Positions 18,280-27,118 of a stretch of DNA of 64,000 nt are shown here, piece by piece. Every line of letters begins with the position of its first letter. The stretch's first letter is position 1. The notes beneath the pieces were generated by a model, which ran no database searches, was not told the origin of the DNA, and saw only the letters and a list, made by a program, of their open reading frames with translations. Position numbers and translations under genes: made by a program. Where the stretch lies: NCBI RefSeq assembly GCF_006349365.1, contig NZ_CP040899.1, positions 2,542,001-2,606,000 on the forward strand. The letters run 5' to 3'. This DNA comes from Georgenia wutianyii (GTDB taxonomy: Bacteria > Actinomycetota > Actinomycetes > Actinomycetales > Actinomycetaceae).

Positions 18280-18588
18280 TCAGTCGATGACGTGGACGGA
18301 GGTCGCCTCGTCCGGCGGGCGCTGCCGCTCGACGCCGACGGTCACCTGGGTGAGCAGTGCGGCGACGGCCCCGACGGCGACGAGCACCGGCGCGGCGACA
18401 GCCGCGACCGCAGTCACCGCGACACCCGCGGTGAGGGGAATCTCCAGCAGCGTCTCCCCCGCCTCGTTCTTGATGAACACGCGGCGCACGTTGCCCTCTC
18501 GGACCAGCTCGCGGACCTTCGTCACCAGGTTGTCCCCGGAGACCTTGAACTCCTCGTACCACGTCCTGCTGTCGCCGGACTCGCTCAT
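18280..18588 (-). CDS. DUF4342 domain protein
   Basis: This small 102-residue protein has the DUF4342 pattern: an N-terminal helical part (WYEEFKVSGDNLVTKVREL, then VREGNVRRVFIKNEAGETL) followed by an Ala/Val-rich hydrophobic hairpin, so it is probably membrane-associated. The ATG at 18588 follows AGGGGGT; a longer reading is unlikely. Function is unknown. It lies between the chvE operon and gltX on the same strand. Confidence 0.8.
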   Translation of the reverse strand: MSESGDSRTWYEEFKVSGDNLVTKVRELVREGNVRRVFIKNEAGETLLEIPLTAGVAVTAVAAVAAPVLVAVGAVAALLTQVTVGVERQRPPDEATSVHVID

Positions 18589-18735
18589 CGCTACCCCCTG
18601 CTTCGACTGGTGGGGCCAGGATGACAGACACCCCCGACACCGGGACCCCGTTTGCCCGTCCACGTCCCGGGACGTCCCAGGACGAGCCGCCCGCGGACCG
18701 CGTACGCCGCGAACGGACGCCGCGCACCCTCCGTG

Positions 18736-18780
18736 CGCCGAGAGCTGGACCGTGCACCGTGCACGATCCAGCTCTCGGCG
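18736..18780. terminator. Strong hairpin downstream of gltX
   Basis: A 45-nt near-perfect palindrome of about 22 bp per arm centres on 18758, with one mismatch (18750/18766). It starts 21 bp past the gltX stop and has no U-run, typical of actinomycete terminators. Its inner part, CGTGCAC-C-GTGCACG, would leave a very tight loop, so the DNA could also extrude as a cruciform. Confidence 0.7.
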
Positions 18781-18801
18781 GGAAGGGGGGATCAGGGGCG
18801 G

Positions 18802-20328
18802 CTACAGCTCGGCGCGGAGCCTGCGCAGGCGGGTGAGCGTCGCGTCCTTGCCGAGGATCTCCATCGACTCGAACAGCGGCGGGGAGACCCGCCGGCCGGT
18901 GACGGCCACCCGCAGCGGGGCGAACGCGAAGCGCGGCTTGATGCCCATCTCGTCCACGAGCACGGCGCGCAGCGCCTCCTGCTGGGACTCCGGGGAGAAG
19001 TCCGCGAGCCCGGAGAGCACCTCGATCGACCGGTCGAGCACGTCGGCAGCCTCGGGCCGCAGCGCCCCGCGGGCGTCCTCCTCGACCTGCACCGCGTCGT
19101 CCTCCACGAACAGGAACCCGAGCATGCCGGGTGCCTCGCCCAGGAGGGTCATGCGCTCCTGGACCAGCGGCGCGGCCACGGTGAGCAGCTCCTGGTGCTC
19201 CGGGGAGAGGTCGGCGAAGGAGTCCGCGGGCACGGCGCCGGCGGCGTGGAGGTAGGGCACCAGCCGCGCGCGGAAGTCCTCGGGCGTGAGGAGGCGCAGG
19301 TGCGTCGCGTTGATCGCCTCGGCCTTCTTGAGGTCGAAGCGCGCCGGGTTGGGGTTGACGTCGGCGACGTCGAACGCGGCGACCATCTCCTCGCGGGAGA
19401 AGATGTCGTTGTCCGGGGAGATCGCCCAGCCGAGCAGCGCGAGGTAGTTGAGCAGGCCCTCGGGGGTGAAGCCGCGCTCGCGGTGGAGGAAGAGGTTGGA
19501 CTCCGGGTCGCGCTTGGACAGCTTCTTGTTCCCCTCCCCCATGACGTAGGGCAGGTGGCCGAACTTCGGCATCACCGAGGCGACGCCGATGTCCAGCAGG
19601 GCGCGGTAGAGCACCACCTGGCGCGGGGTGGAGGACAGCAGGTCCTCACCGCGCAGCACGTGGGTGATGTTCATCAGCGCGTCGTCCACCGGGTTGACCA
19701 GCGTGTACAGCGGCTGGCCGTTGGCCCGGACGATGACGAAGTCCGGCACCGAGCCGGCCTTGAAGGTGATCTCCCCGCGGACGACGTCGGTGAAGGTGAC
19801 GTCCTCGTCGGGCATCCGGATGCGCAGCACGGGCTCGCGGCCCTCGGCGCGGTAGGCGGCCTTCTGCTCCTCGGTGAGCGTGCGGTCGTACCCGTCGTAG
19901 CCGAGCTTGGGGTCACGGCCGGCGGCGCGGTGGCGCGCCTCGATCTCGTCCGGGGTGGAGAAGGACTCGTAGGCGTGGCCCGCCTCGAGCAGCCGCTGGG
20001 CGACGTCGGCGTACAGGTCCATCCGCTGCGACTGCCGGTAGGGCTCGTGCGGCCCGCCGACCTCGACGCCCTCGTCCCAGTCCAGCCCGAGCCAGCGCAT
20101 CGCGTCGAGCAGCTGGTGGTAGCTCTCCTCGGAGTCGCGCGCGGCGTCGGTGTCCTCGATGCGGAAGACGAACGTGCCACCGGTGTGGCGCGCGTAGGCC
20201 CAGTTGAACAGAGCGGTGCGGATGAGCCCGACGTGCGGGGTCCCCGTCGGCGAGGGGCAGAAGCGGACGCGGACGGCGCCGGAGCGGGCGCCGTCGTCGG
20301 CGGTCTTGGGAGCGGAGGTCTCGGTCAT
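18802..20328 (-). CDS. gltX: Glutamate--tRNA ligase
   Basis: This 508-residue class I aminoacyl-tRNA synthetase charges tRNA-Glu. The HIGH-like motif is in PTGTPHVGL (HVGL at 32-35) and the KMSKS-like motif is KLSKRD near residue 268. [17 protein letters not shown] and the alpha-helical anticodon-binding C-terminus fit GluRS. The length is normal. It is essential housekeeping and stands alone, with a strong hairpin downstream. Confidence 0.97.
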   Translation of the reverse strand: MTETSAPKTADDGARSGAVRVRFCPSPTGTPHVGLIRTALFNWAYARHTGGTFVFRIEDTDAARDSEESYHQLLDAMRWLGLDWDEGVEVGGPHEPYRQSQRMDLYADVAQRLLEAGHAYESFSTPDEIEARHRAAGRDPKLGYDGYDRTLTEEQKAAYRAEGREPVLRIRMPDEDVTFTDVVRGEITFKAGSVPDFVIVRANGQPLYTLVNPVDDALMNITHVLRGEDLLSSTPRQVVLYRALLDIGVASVMPKFGHLPYVMGEGNKKLSKRDPESNLFLHRERGFTPEGLLNYLALLGWAISPDNDIFSREEMVAAFDVADVNPNPARFDLKKAEAINATHLRLLTPEDFRARLVPYLHAAGAVPADSFADLSPEHQELLTVAAPLVQERMTLLGEAPGMLGFLFVEDDAVQVEEDARGALRPEAADVLDRSIEVLSGLADFSPESQQEALRAVLVDEMGIKPRFAFAPLRVAVTGRRVSPPLFESMEILGKDATLTRLRRLRAEL

Positions 20329-20379
20329 GGTGCCCCCAGCCTATCGAGGTCGCGGCGGACGACGACGGCGGCCACCGCC

Positions 20380-20799
20380 TCAGCGGTACGGGTCGGTGAC
20401 CTGGCCGAGCGTCGTCAGGGCCGCCCGCAGGGAGGCCGTCAGCTCGGGTCCGAGGTGCTCCTCCCACTCCCGCTCGACCTCCCCGACGACCTCGAGGGCC
20501 CGGCGGGCCGCGGCCTTCCCGCGAGGCGTGAACCGGATGAGGCGGGCCCGTCCGTCGGCCGGGTCGGGCACCCGCTCGACGATCCCCTGCGCCTCGAGCC
20601 CGGCGACGAGCACGCTCGCTGTCTGCTTGGTCACCTGTGCCTGGTGGGCGAGGTCGGTGAGCCGCGAGCCGTCGTCGGCGATGCGCTGGCTCAACCGGGC
20701 CTGGGCCGGCGTGACCTGGAACCCGGCGTCGCGCATCGCCCGGACGACCCGCTCGTCCATCGCCCGGTAGGAGACGAACATCAGCGTGGCGAGATCCAC
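20380..20799 (-). CDS. MarR-family transcriptional regulator
   Basis: This is a 139-residue winged-helix regulator: SRLTDLAHQAQVTKQTASVLVAGLEAQG is the recognition region and PADGRARLIRFTPRGK the wing. The open frame extends to a GTG at 20847, but that codon sits inside the perfect inverted repeat at 20835-20853. I prefer the GTG at 20799 behind AAGGGG, giving VDLATLMFVSYRAM. It is divergent from the O-methyltransferase gene and probably represses it and itself. Confidence 0.85.
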   Translation of the reverse strand: MDLATLMFVSYRAMDERVVRAMRDAGFQVTPAQARLSQRIADDGSRLTDLAHQAQVTKQTASVLVAGLEAQGIVERVPDPADGRARLIRFTPRGKAAARRALEVVGEVEREWEEHLGPELTASLRAALTTLGQVTDPYR

Positions 20800-20834
20800 G
20801 GCACCCCTTGACAGCGCTCGACGGCGGAGGAAAC

Positions 20835-20853
20835 TGGTCAGCAACACTGACCA
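20835..20853. promoter_or_regulatory. MarR-type operator between marR and methyltransferase
   Basis: TGGTCAGCAACACTGACCA has perfect 7-bp arms with a 5-bp spacer. It is centred 24 bp upstream of the methyltransferase ATG and 45 bp upstream of the preferred marR start. Size and symmetry match a MarR dimer footprint. A TTGACA at 20808-20813 could be the -35 of the plus-strand gene. Confidence 0.7.
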
Positions 20854-20867
20854 TCTTAGGGGTCATC

Positions 20868-21959
20868 ATGAACCGGCTCCCACCAGTTCGCATCGCCAGG
20901 GCCGCCTTCAGCGTCCGGGCGGCGGTCCAGAAGGCAGCCTCCCGCATGGTGCCGGCGGACGTCGGCCTCCTGGAGCTCGCCTCGGGGTTCATCGCGACGC
21001 AGGCGATCTACGCCGCGACCCGGCTCGGCCTCCCGGATGCCCTCGCCGGCGGTCCCCGCGCCCCCGACGACGTCGCGGCACGGCTCGGCCTGGACGCCGA
21101 CGCCACCCACCGGCTGCTCCGCGCCTGCACGACGTGGGGCGTCTTCCGCGAGGAGCCGGATGGCCGGTTCACCCTCACGCCCCTGGCCGAGCGGCTCCGC
21201 TCCGACGTCCCCGGCTCCATGCGCGACGTCGTCCTCATGCTCGGCGACCCGACCTACCAGCGCGTGTGGGGCGAGCTCGCCGAGAGCGTCCGGACGGGGA
21301 CGCCCGGTGTCGAGCGCGCCGTCGGGCGCACGATGTGGGACCACCTCGACCACGACCCGGAGTTCGACGCGGTCTTCAACGCCGCGATGGCCCGCCTCTC
21401 CGCACAGGACTGGCCCGCCGTCGACGCCGTCTACGACTTCAGCCGGTTCTGCCGGATCGTCGACGTCGGCGGCGGCCACGGCGGGCTGCTCGCACTCATG
21501 CTCACCGCCGCGCCCTCCGCCGAGGGGGTGCTGCTCGACCGGGCGCCCATGGCCGACGGCGCCCGGCGTCTGCTCGGCGAGGCGGGGGTGCTCGACCGGT
21601 GCCGCATCGAGTCGGGCTCGTACTTCGACGCCGTGCCCGACGACGGCGACCTCTACGTCCTACGACGAGTGCTCCACGACTACGACGACGACCGGGCCGC
21701 CGCGGTCCTGTCCACGGTGCGCCGCCACATGCGCGAGCGCGCCACCCTGCTCATCGTCGAGGGCGTCGTCCCGCCGGGGAACACACCGCACTTCGCCAAG
21801 GCGCTCGACCTCGACATGCTCGTGTTCGTCGGCGGCCGCGAGCGCACCGAGGAGCAGTGGCGCACGCTGCTGGCCGACACCGGGTTCCGGACCTTGCGTG
21901 TCATCCCCACCGTCTCACCCGTTTCCCTCGTCGAGGCCGTGCCCGGGAGGCTGCCGTGA
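20868..21959 (+). CDS. SAM-dependent O-methyltransferase (plant-type family 2)
   Basis: This 363-residue enzyme has an N-terminal dimerisation winged helix (LGLDADATHRLLRACTTWGV) and a Rossmann methyltransferase domain whose SAM loop is IVDVGGGHGG. It resembles the hydroxyneurosporene/caffeic acid O-methyltransferase family used in pigment and polyketide tailoring. The start ATG follows the MarR-type operator. It overlaps the downstream DUF1304 gene by 4 bp, so the two are co-expressed. The methyl acceptor is unknown. Confidence 0.85.
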   Translation: MNRLPPVRIARAAFSVRAAVQKAASRMVPADVGLLELASGFIATQAIYAATRLGLPDALAGGPRAPDDVAARLGLDADATHRLLRACTTWGVFREEPDGRFTLTPLAERLRSDVPGSMRDVVLMLGDPTYQRVWGELAESVRTGTPGVERAVGRTMWDHLDHDPEFDAVFNAAMARLSAQDWPAVDAVYDFSRFCRIVDVGGGHGGLLALMLTAAPSAEGVLLDRAPMADGARRLLGEAGVLDRCRIESGSYFDAVPDDGDLYVLRRVLHDYDDDRAAAVLSTVRRHMRERATLLIVEGVVPPGNTPHFAKALDLDMLVFVGGRERTEEQWRTLLADTGFRTLRVIPTVSPVSLVEAVPGRLP

Positions 21960-22354
21960 ACGCCTTCGTCCAGGTCTGCGCCGCCGTGAGCGCGGCGGTC
22001 GTCATCGGCGTCGCCCCTTTCGAGGCCTTCCGCATCCACCGGCCGGGGGTGCAGCGCTTCCTCGGCATCGAGTCCGAGGGGCTGGCGAACGTCCACCTCT
22101 GGTCCTTCTGCATCGGTGCCCGCAACGCGCTGGTCGGCGTGGGCACGCTCGTCGGGCTGGTCATGGTCAACGTCGGGGACCGGGAGACGGGGACCGTCCT
22201 CGTCGTCGCGTGCCTCGTCTACCTGCTGTTCTCCGCGCTGTTCATGGGGCTCGCGGACGCGCTGGGCTACTGGCTGCCGCGCGGCGGGAGCGTGCGCGGC
22301 GTCCTCGGCTCCGGGGTGCTGCCCGCGGCCGCACTCGTCGCCCTCGCGGTGTGA
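21956..22354 (+). CDS. DUF1304 membrane protein
   Basis: This 132-residue protein has about four transmembrane helices and a GTG start that overlaps the methyltransferase stop (GTGA). The N-terminal FEAFRIHRPG segment and the middle HLWSFCIGARNALVG fit DUF1304, a small integral membrane family of unknown function. Being coupled to a MarR-controlled methyltransferase, it may help handle the same small molecule. Confidence 0.75.
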   Translation: MNAFVQVCAAVSAAVVIGVAPFEAFRIHRPGVQRFLGIESEGLANVHLWSFCIGARNALVGVGTLVGLVMVNVGDRETGTVLVVACLVYLLFSALFMGLADALGYWLPRGGSVRGVLGSGVLPAAALVALAV

Positions 22355-22356
22355 CC

Positions 22357-23148
22357 TCAGTCCAGCGCGTGCCGGATGCCCTGGCGCAGGCCCTCCACCC
22401 AGCCGTCCTCGGTGGGCCACGCGGAGATCACCAGCCAGGTTGCGCCGGCGTCGGCGTACTCCTGCGCCGGGACGCCGCGGGCCCAGTGGGCGACGACGTC
22501 CCAGTCCTCGCGCTGGTCCTCGCCGGGCGGGACGAGGGCAAGGTAGTCGGCGAGCGCGTCCGGCGTGAGGTCGCCGTCGGTGCCGATGGGCACGACGCCG
22601 TCCCACCGGCGGGCGCGGCGCAGCGGCTTGCGGTTGGGCACCACGCCGGCCACCCAGACGCGCGGCCGGGGCTGCTGCACGGGCCGGGGCCGGAAGTCGG
22701 CCCTGACGGTGTAGTGGTCACCGGCGTGGTCGGTCGGGCCGCGCCAGAGCCGGTCGAGGACGTCGAGCGACTCGTCGAGCATGGCACCGCGCACGCGGGG
22801 GTCGGCCTCGTCGCCGAGGTCGGCGAAGTCGAGGTCGCGCGGCTCGCCGAGGCCGACGCCGAGCACGGCCCGGCCGTCGCTCAGGTGGTCCAGCGTCGTC
22901 ACCTGCTTGGCGAGCGTCGTCGGGCGACGGCGGGTCACCGGCGTCACGAGCGTGCCGAGCAGGGCCCGCTCGGTGAGCTGGGCGAGCGCGCCGAGGAGCA
23001 CCCACGGGTCGTGCACGGGCATGCCGGGCGACCACTGGACGTGGTCCCACAGGAAGACCCCGTCCCATCCCGCCCGCTCGGCCTCGCGTCCCAGCTCGAG
23101 GACCGTCCGTGCGTCGGTGAACGGCGGGATGCTCACGGCGTACCTCAT
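22357..23148 (-). CDS. LLM-class flavin-dependent oxidoreductase
   Basis: This 263-residue luciferase-like TIM-barrel protein has the FMN-binding motif VTTLDHLSDGRAVLGVGLG and the N-terminal ERAGWDGVFLWDH, both typical. It is somewhat shorter than average. A partner F420 or flavin reductase is not adjacent, and LLM proteins of actinomycetes may use F420 rather than FMN. Convergent with the DUF1304 gene, with only 2 bp between stops. Confidence 0.85.
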   Translation of the reverse strand: MRYAVSIPPFTDARTVLELGREAERAGWDGVFLWDHVQWSPGMPVHDPWVLLGALAQLTERALLGTLVTPVTRRRPTTLAKQVTTLDHLSDGRAVLGVGLGEPRDLDFADLGDEADPRVRGAMLDESLDVLDRLWRGPTDHAGDHYTVRADFRPRPVQQPRPRVWVAGVVPNRKPLRRARRWDGVVPIGTDGDLTPDALADYLALVPPGEDQREDWDVVAHWARGVPAQEYADAGATWLVISAWPTEDGWVEGLRQGIRHALD

Positions 23149-23252
23149 GGTGCGGACCCTATCGGCCCCCCCGGTCCTCCCACGCTGTTTCCCGGCGCCG
23201 CTCGAGCCGCGGGACGCGGCCGGTCACCCGGGAGCGAGGAGGGCACGGCGGC

Positions 23253-24599
23253 CTACTCCGGGACGGCGGGGGACGCGGCGGCCCGGCGGTAGGACGCCAT
23301 GACGGGGACGAGCGCGAGAGCAAGGACGCCGCCGGCCAGGCAGAGCATCGCGAAGCTGCTGCCGGCGACGACGACGCCGGACATCGCGCCCGCGCCGGCG
23401 CCGGCGAGCGCGATGAGCACGTCGACGCCGCCCTGCGTCCTGGCCCGCGTCGCAGGACCGGTGGCGTCGACGATGAGGGCGGTGCCCGCGATGAGCCCCA
23501 TGTTCCAGCCGAGACCGAGCAGGGCGAGGGCGAGGACGAGCAGGGAGAGCGAGTCACCAGCGAGCGCTCCGACAGCACCGGCGAGCAGCAGCGTGACACC
23601 GGCGGCCACGGCCACGGGCATGCGCCCGACCCGGTCGACGAGGGCGCCGGTCAGCAGCGAGGGCAGGAACATCGCGGCGACGTGGATGCTGATGACCAGG
23701 CCCACCGAGCCGAGTCCGTGGCCGTGGGCGCGCATGTGCACGGGCGTCATGGTCATGACCGCGACCATGGCGACCTGCGTGAGGAGCATGACGGCCGCCC
23801 CGGCGAGCACGCCGGGGCGTCGCGCGTCCGGGGTGGTGGCGTCGAGGTCGGTCGGTGTCGCGGAGCGCTCCACCTCGGCCGGCGCGGGCCCGGACCCCGC
23901 GGGACCCGGCGGGCCGCTCGGCGACTCGGCGGGCGCCAGGTGCCGGGCGACGAGGAACGGGTCGGGCCGCAGGAGCAGGACGACCGTCGTCCCGGCGGCG
24001 AGGAACGCGGCCCCCGAGAGGAGGAACGGGCCGGCGAGCGCGGGGATGCCGAGCATGGTCGCCAGCCGACCGAGCGGCTCGACGAGGTTCGGGCCGGCGA
24101 CCGCACCGAACGTCGTGCAGACGAGCGCGACGCTCACCGCCCGGCCGCGCTCCTCGGGGCGGGCGAGGTCGGTCCCGGCGTAACGGGTCTGGAGGTTCGT
24201 GGCCGCGCCCGCCCCGTAGACGAACAGGGCGGCGAGGAGCAGCGGGACGTTCGCGAGGACGGCCGCGAGCACCACCCCCGCCGCGCCGAGCGCTCCGGCC
24301 GCGAACCCAGCACCGAGACCGGCCCGGCGCCCGCGTCTCTGGGTGAGCCGGCCGACGAGGAGAGCGGTGAGGGCCGAGCCGAGGGTGAACAACCCGACGG
24401 GGAGCCCGGCGAGCCCACTCGTCCCGAGGAGCTCCTCGGCCAGCAGAGCACCCACGGTGACACCCGCGGCGAGCCCCGCGCCGCCGAGGACCTGGGTGGC
24501 CGCCACGACCGCGAGCACCCGCCGCTGCAGCGCACGTCGCGCCGCGTCGTCGTCCGCGGCGGACCGCCCGACGCCGTGGACGTGCGACGCGCGACTCAC
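23253..24599 (-). CDS. MFS transporter
   Basis: This 448-residue, roughly 12-helix transporter has the MFS loop LTQRRGRRAGLG in the first half and VDRVGRMPVAVAAG in the second. A long Pro/Gly/Ser-rich cytoplasmic loop (PSGPPGPAGSGPAPAE) joins the halves. The GTG at 24599 begins one base after the DinB stop, so the two are probably translated from one message. It looks like an actinomycete drug or metabolite exporter; substrate unknown. Confidence 0.82.
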   Translation of the reverse strand: MSRASHVHGVGRSAADDDAARRALQRRVLAVVAATQVLGGAGLAAGVTVGALLAEELLGTSGLAGLPVGLFTLGSALTALLVGRLTQRRGRRAGLGAGFAAGALGAAGVVLAAVLANVPLLLAALFVYGAGAATNLQTRYAGTDLARPEERGRAVSVALVCTTFGAVAGPNLVEPLGRLATMLGIPALAGPFLLSGAAFLAAGTTVVLLLRPDPFLVARHLAPAESPSGPPGPAGSGPAPAEVERSATPTDLDATTPDARRPGVLAGAAVMLLTQVAMVAVMTMTPVHMRAHGHGLGSVGLVISIHVAAMFLPSLLTGALVDRVGRMPVAVAAGVTLLLAGAVGALAGDSLSLLVLALALLGLGWNMGLIAGTALIVDATGPATRARTQGGVDVLIALAGAGAGAMSGVVVAGSSFAMLCLAGGVLALALVPVMASYRRAAASPAVPE

Positions 24600-24600
24600 G

Positions 24601-25176
24601 TCAGCCGCCGAAGGACTGCGCCACCCCGCGCAGGGTGCCGACGTAGTCCGTCCACCACTGCTCCCCCCGCCCGGGGATGTTCGTCGCGGCCTGCCGCAGA
24701 CCCACCTCGCCGTCGATGAACTCACGGACGATGTCGGCGTGACCCGCGTGCCGGGCGGTCTCGGCGATGACGTGGACGAGGATGTGGTGGAGGGTGACCT
24801 CGCCGTCGCGCCACCACGGCACGCGCCCGAGGGCGTCGAGGTCGAGCGCCTCGATCGTCGCGTCGGAGTGCGCCCAGGCCTGGCGGTACAGGTCGACGAC
24901 GTACTCCGCCGACTCGTCCTCCGTGGCCCACATGTCGACGTTGGGCGGGGCGTCGTCGGCCAGCCACTCGAGCTCGATCGGGGCGTGCCTGCCGAAGGTG
25001 TCGCCGAAGTAGCCGAGCTCGACGCCCGCGAGATGCTTGACGAGGCCGAGGAGGTTGGTGCCGGTACGGGTGTGCGGCCAGCGCAGGTCGCGCTCGCTCA
25101 GGCCCTCGAGCTTCCACAGCACCGCCTCGCGCGAGCTCTGGAGGTAACGGTGGAGCATCTGCTTGGCGTCGCTCAT
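24601..25176 (-). CDS. DinB-family (DUF664) thiol-dependent enzyme
   Basis: This 191-residue four-helix-bundle protein has metal-ligand histidines in LVKHLAGVE, TLHHILVHVIAET and ARHAGHADI. DUF664/DinB_2 proteins of actinomycetes include mycothiol- or bacillithiol-dependent transferases used in detoxification. It immediately precedes the MFS gene, suggesting a modify-then-export pair. The reaction is inferred from the family only. Confidence 0.82.
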   Translation of the reverse strand: MSDAKQMLHRYLQSSREAVLWKLEGLSERDLRWPHTRTGTNLLGLVKHLAGVELGYFGDTFGRHAPIELEWLADDAPPNVDMWATEDESAEYVVDLYRQAWAHSDATIEALDLDALGRVPWWRDGEVTLHHILVHVIAETARHAGHADIVREFIDGEVGLRQAATNIPGRGEQWWTDYVGTLRGVAQSFGG

Positions 25177-25285
25177 CGGTATCCCCCCGGACGGTAGGTG
25201 CCGCTGGGCTGGTCGCCCCTGGTGCTCCGACCGTAGGGGACGCCGGCCCCGCGACGACCCGTAACAGCCGGACGTGCATCCACCG

Positions 25286-25900
25286 TCAGCCGACGTCGTA
25301 CACGAGGTGCGTGGCAGTCGACGTCGCGGTCACGCTGCGCTGCACCAGCGTCCCGGAGAAGCCGCCGGTGAACAGCGGCGTACCCGCGCCGAGGACGACG
25401 GGCGCGAGGTGCACCGACAGCACCTCGACGAGCCCCGCCGCGAGCGCCGAGCCGATGGTTGCTCCGCCTCCCATGAGGACGACGTCGAGGTCCTCGCCCC
25501 GCTCCCCCGACTGCGCCTCGGCGCGCCGCCGAGCCGCGGCGACGGCGTCGGGAAGGCCGGTGGTGACGAAGGTCCACTCCAGGTGGGCGAGCCGGACCGC
25601 CGTCGGCGGTGCGCTGGTGACCACGACGAAGGGCGGGGTGCCGACCTCGCCGGCCCCGTACCCCGTCTCGTCGTCCCAGCCGCCGGGGCCGTCGACGACA
25701 TCGAAGAGCCGGCGGCCGAGGACGACGGCGCCCGATCGGGCGGTCCCCTCGCGCAGGACTCGTCGGTCGACGGGATGGTCGGAGAACGCCCACTCGTGGA
25801 GCGACTCCCCGCCGGTACCGAGGCCGTTCCGGGGGCCGGGGTCGGGGCCGGTGACGTAGCCGTCGAGGGAGACGGAGATGTCGGCGACGATCCGAGTCAT
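25286..25900 (-). CDS. Dihydrofolate reductase/RibD C-terminal-like reductase
   Basis: This 204-residue protein has the family's start (ADISVSLDGYVTGPD), middle (GAVVLGRRLFDVVDGPGGW) and VVLMGGGATIGSALAAGLV, which forms the NADPH pocket. It is one of the many actinomycete YyaP/YwjB-like reductases of unknown substrate, not housekeeping DHFR. I chose the ATG that gives MTRIVADISVSLDG at 25900; the longer frame is not protein-like. Confidence 0.86.
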   Translation of the reverse strand: MTRIVADISVSLDGYVTGPDPGPRNGLGTGGESLHEWAFSDHPVDRRVLREGTARSGAVVLGRRLFDVVDGPGGWDDETGYGAGEVGTPPFVVVTSAPPTAVRLAHLEWTFVTTGLPDAVAAARRRAEAQSGERGEDLDVVLMGGGATIGSALAAGLVEVLSVHLAPVVLGAGTPLFTGGFSGTLVQRSVTATSTATHLVYDVG

Positions 25901-26017
25901 GCCGTGGCAGACCTGGCCCGCCGCCGGAACTGATCGGACCACACGGTCCCCGACAGGGACCAACGTCCCGACGCGGCTCGGCGGCGCCGCCCTAATTTTG
26001 CGGCGAACCACGGCGCT

Positions 26018-26058
26018 CGCCCCCACCGCTCTCCCCCCCACCCGGAGCGGTGGGGGCG
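26018..26058. other. 14-bp hairpin with C-rich loop between divergent genes
   Basis: CGCCCCCACCGCTC (26018-26031) pairs perfectly with 26045-26058 around a 13-nt loop that contains seven consecutive Cs. It lies in the 292-bp gap between two divergent genes, where a terminator has no obvious gene to end. A TAATTT at 25993-25998 could be a -10 box for a short plus-strand RNA. The rest of the gap shows only a small GGTCCC/GGGACC hairpin at 25945-25961. Confidence 0.5.
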
Positions 26059-26192
26059 TCTCCGTACGTGACCGGTGCGCGGCGCGTCCCGGGCCGCGCG
26101 TCTCGGCCGCCGTCGGGGCGGGCGGGGCAGGTCCGCAGTGCCCTTACACTTCCCCGGGCGGCAACGGGTGCCGCCCAGGAGTGGAGGCGACG

Positions 26193-27038
26193 ATGCGCTC
26201 ACACCACCGGACGGCGGTCGCCGTCCTCAGCCTCGGTCTCGTGCTGGCCGCGTGCTCGGACGCGGCCGAGCCGGTGACCGCCCCGGCCCAGGCCGGGGAG
26301 GCGACCCCGACCCCGACACCGGCGACGCAGACCACCGACGCCGAGGACCACGGCGCCCACGACGCGCACGGCGGCGACAGCCACGAGGCGGTAGCTGCCG
26401 GCCCGGTGAGCGCCTCGGTGCTCGGCACCTCGACCGGCTCCTACGGTCCTCTCGCTGAGGGCATGGGCAGCGCGACGAACACGCTCGTCGTCGAGGGGAC
26501 CGTCACGCTCGTCAAGGACGAGTACGGCACCCAGATCTCGACCAACGTCACGGGTCTGATGTCCGGGCAGCCGCACGCCGCCCACCTGCACGACGGGTCG
26601 TGCACCGACTTCGGCGGGCACTACATGCACGACCACGCCGGGCCGCCGGAGCCGCCGAACGAGATCTGGCTGTCCTCCAGCTCCGACCCGGCCGGCTCCC
26701 TCGAGCCGAGCCGGACCGGCAGCGCGATCGGCTCGGGCGGGGCCGACTGGGTCCCGCGGGAGACGCCGCTGTCGATGATGATCCACGACTCCGAGTTCCC
26801 CGGACTGCCGATCGCCTGCGCGGACTTCGCGGCCTACGACGGGCCGGTCACCCTCGTGCTCGAGCCCGCTGCCGACGGCGTCGAGGCGGTCGAGTACTCC
26901 CTCGACGGCGGCGAGTGGGTCACCTACGAGGGCCCGGTCGAGATCACCGGGGCCGGGTCGCACACGGTGGCCTACGCCCCCGCCGGGGAGCGCGACGACG
27001 CCCCGCAGATCACCTTCACCCTGGCCGGCGCCCGGTAG
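26193..27038 (+). CDS. Cu/Zn superoxide dismutase-like lipoprotein with appended beta domain
   Basis: This 281-residue lipoprotein has lipobox VLAAC with Cys21. A low-complexity Thr/Pro stretch and a His/Asp-rich tract (DHGAHDAHGGDSHE) follow. The core (about 70-215) resembles Cu/Zn SOD: HLHDGSC carries two copper-ligand histidines, GGHYMHDH a bridging histidine, MMIHD a later one, and IACADF the disulfide cysteine. The standard zinc loop is not recognisable. The C-terminus (VEYSLDGGEWVTYEGPVEI) looks like an OmpL47/Ig-type beta domain. It may be a copper-binding or SOD-related protein rather than a proven dismutase. Confidence 0.7.
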   Translation: MRSHHRTAVAVLSLGLVLAACSDAAEPVTAPAQAGEATPTPTPATQTTDAEDHGAHDAHGGDSHEAVAAGPVSASVLGTSTGSYGPLAEGMGSATNTLVVEGTVTLVKDEYGTQISTNVTGLMSGQPHAAHLHDGSCTDFGGHYMHDHAGPPEPPNEIWLSSSSDPAGSLEPSRTGSAIGSGGADWVPRETPLSMMIHDSEFPGLPIACADFAAYDGPVTLVLEPAADGVEAVEYSLDGGEWVTYEGPVEITGAGSHTVAYAPAGERDDAPQITFTLAGAR

Positions 27039-27066
27039 GGCAGCCCTCTCCCTGGCAAGAGACAGA

Positions 27067-27103
27067 GAGCGAGCCGCGCGGCTGTCGGCCGCGCGGCTCG
27101 CTC
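27067..27103. terminator. Bidirectional terminator, perfect 16-bp stem
   Basis: GAGCGAGCCGCGCGGC pairs perfectly with 27088-27103 around a TGTCG loop. It lies between the converging SOD-like and metQ genes and serves both strands. Confidence 0.85.
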
Positions 27104-27118
27104 CCGGAGTCGGTCGGG

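Noticed and set aside
26018..26058. Canonical 6C RNA
   Set aside because: Only one C-rich hairpin is present; the family needs two.
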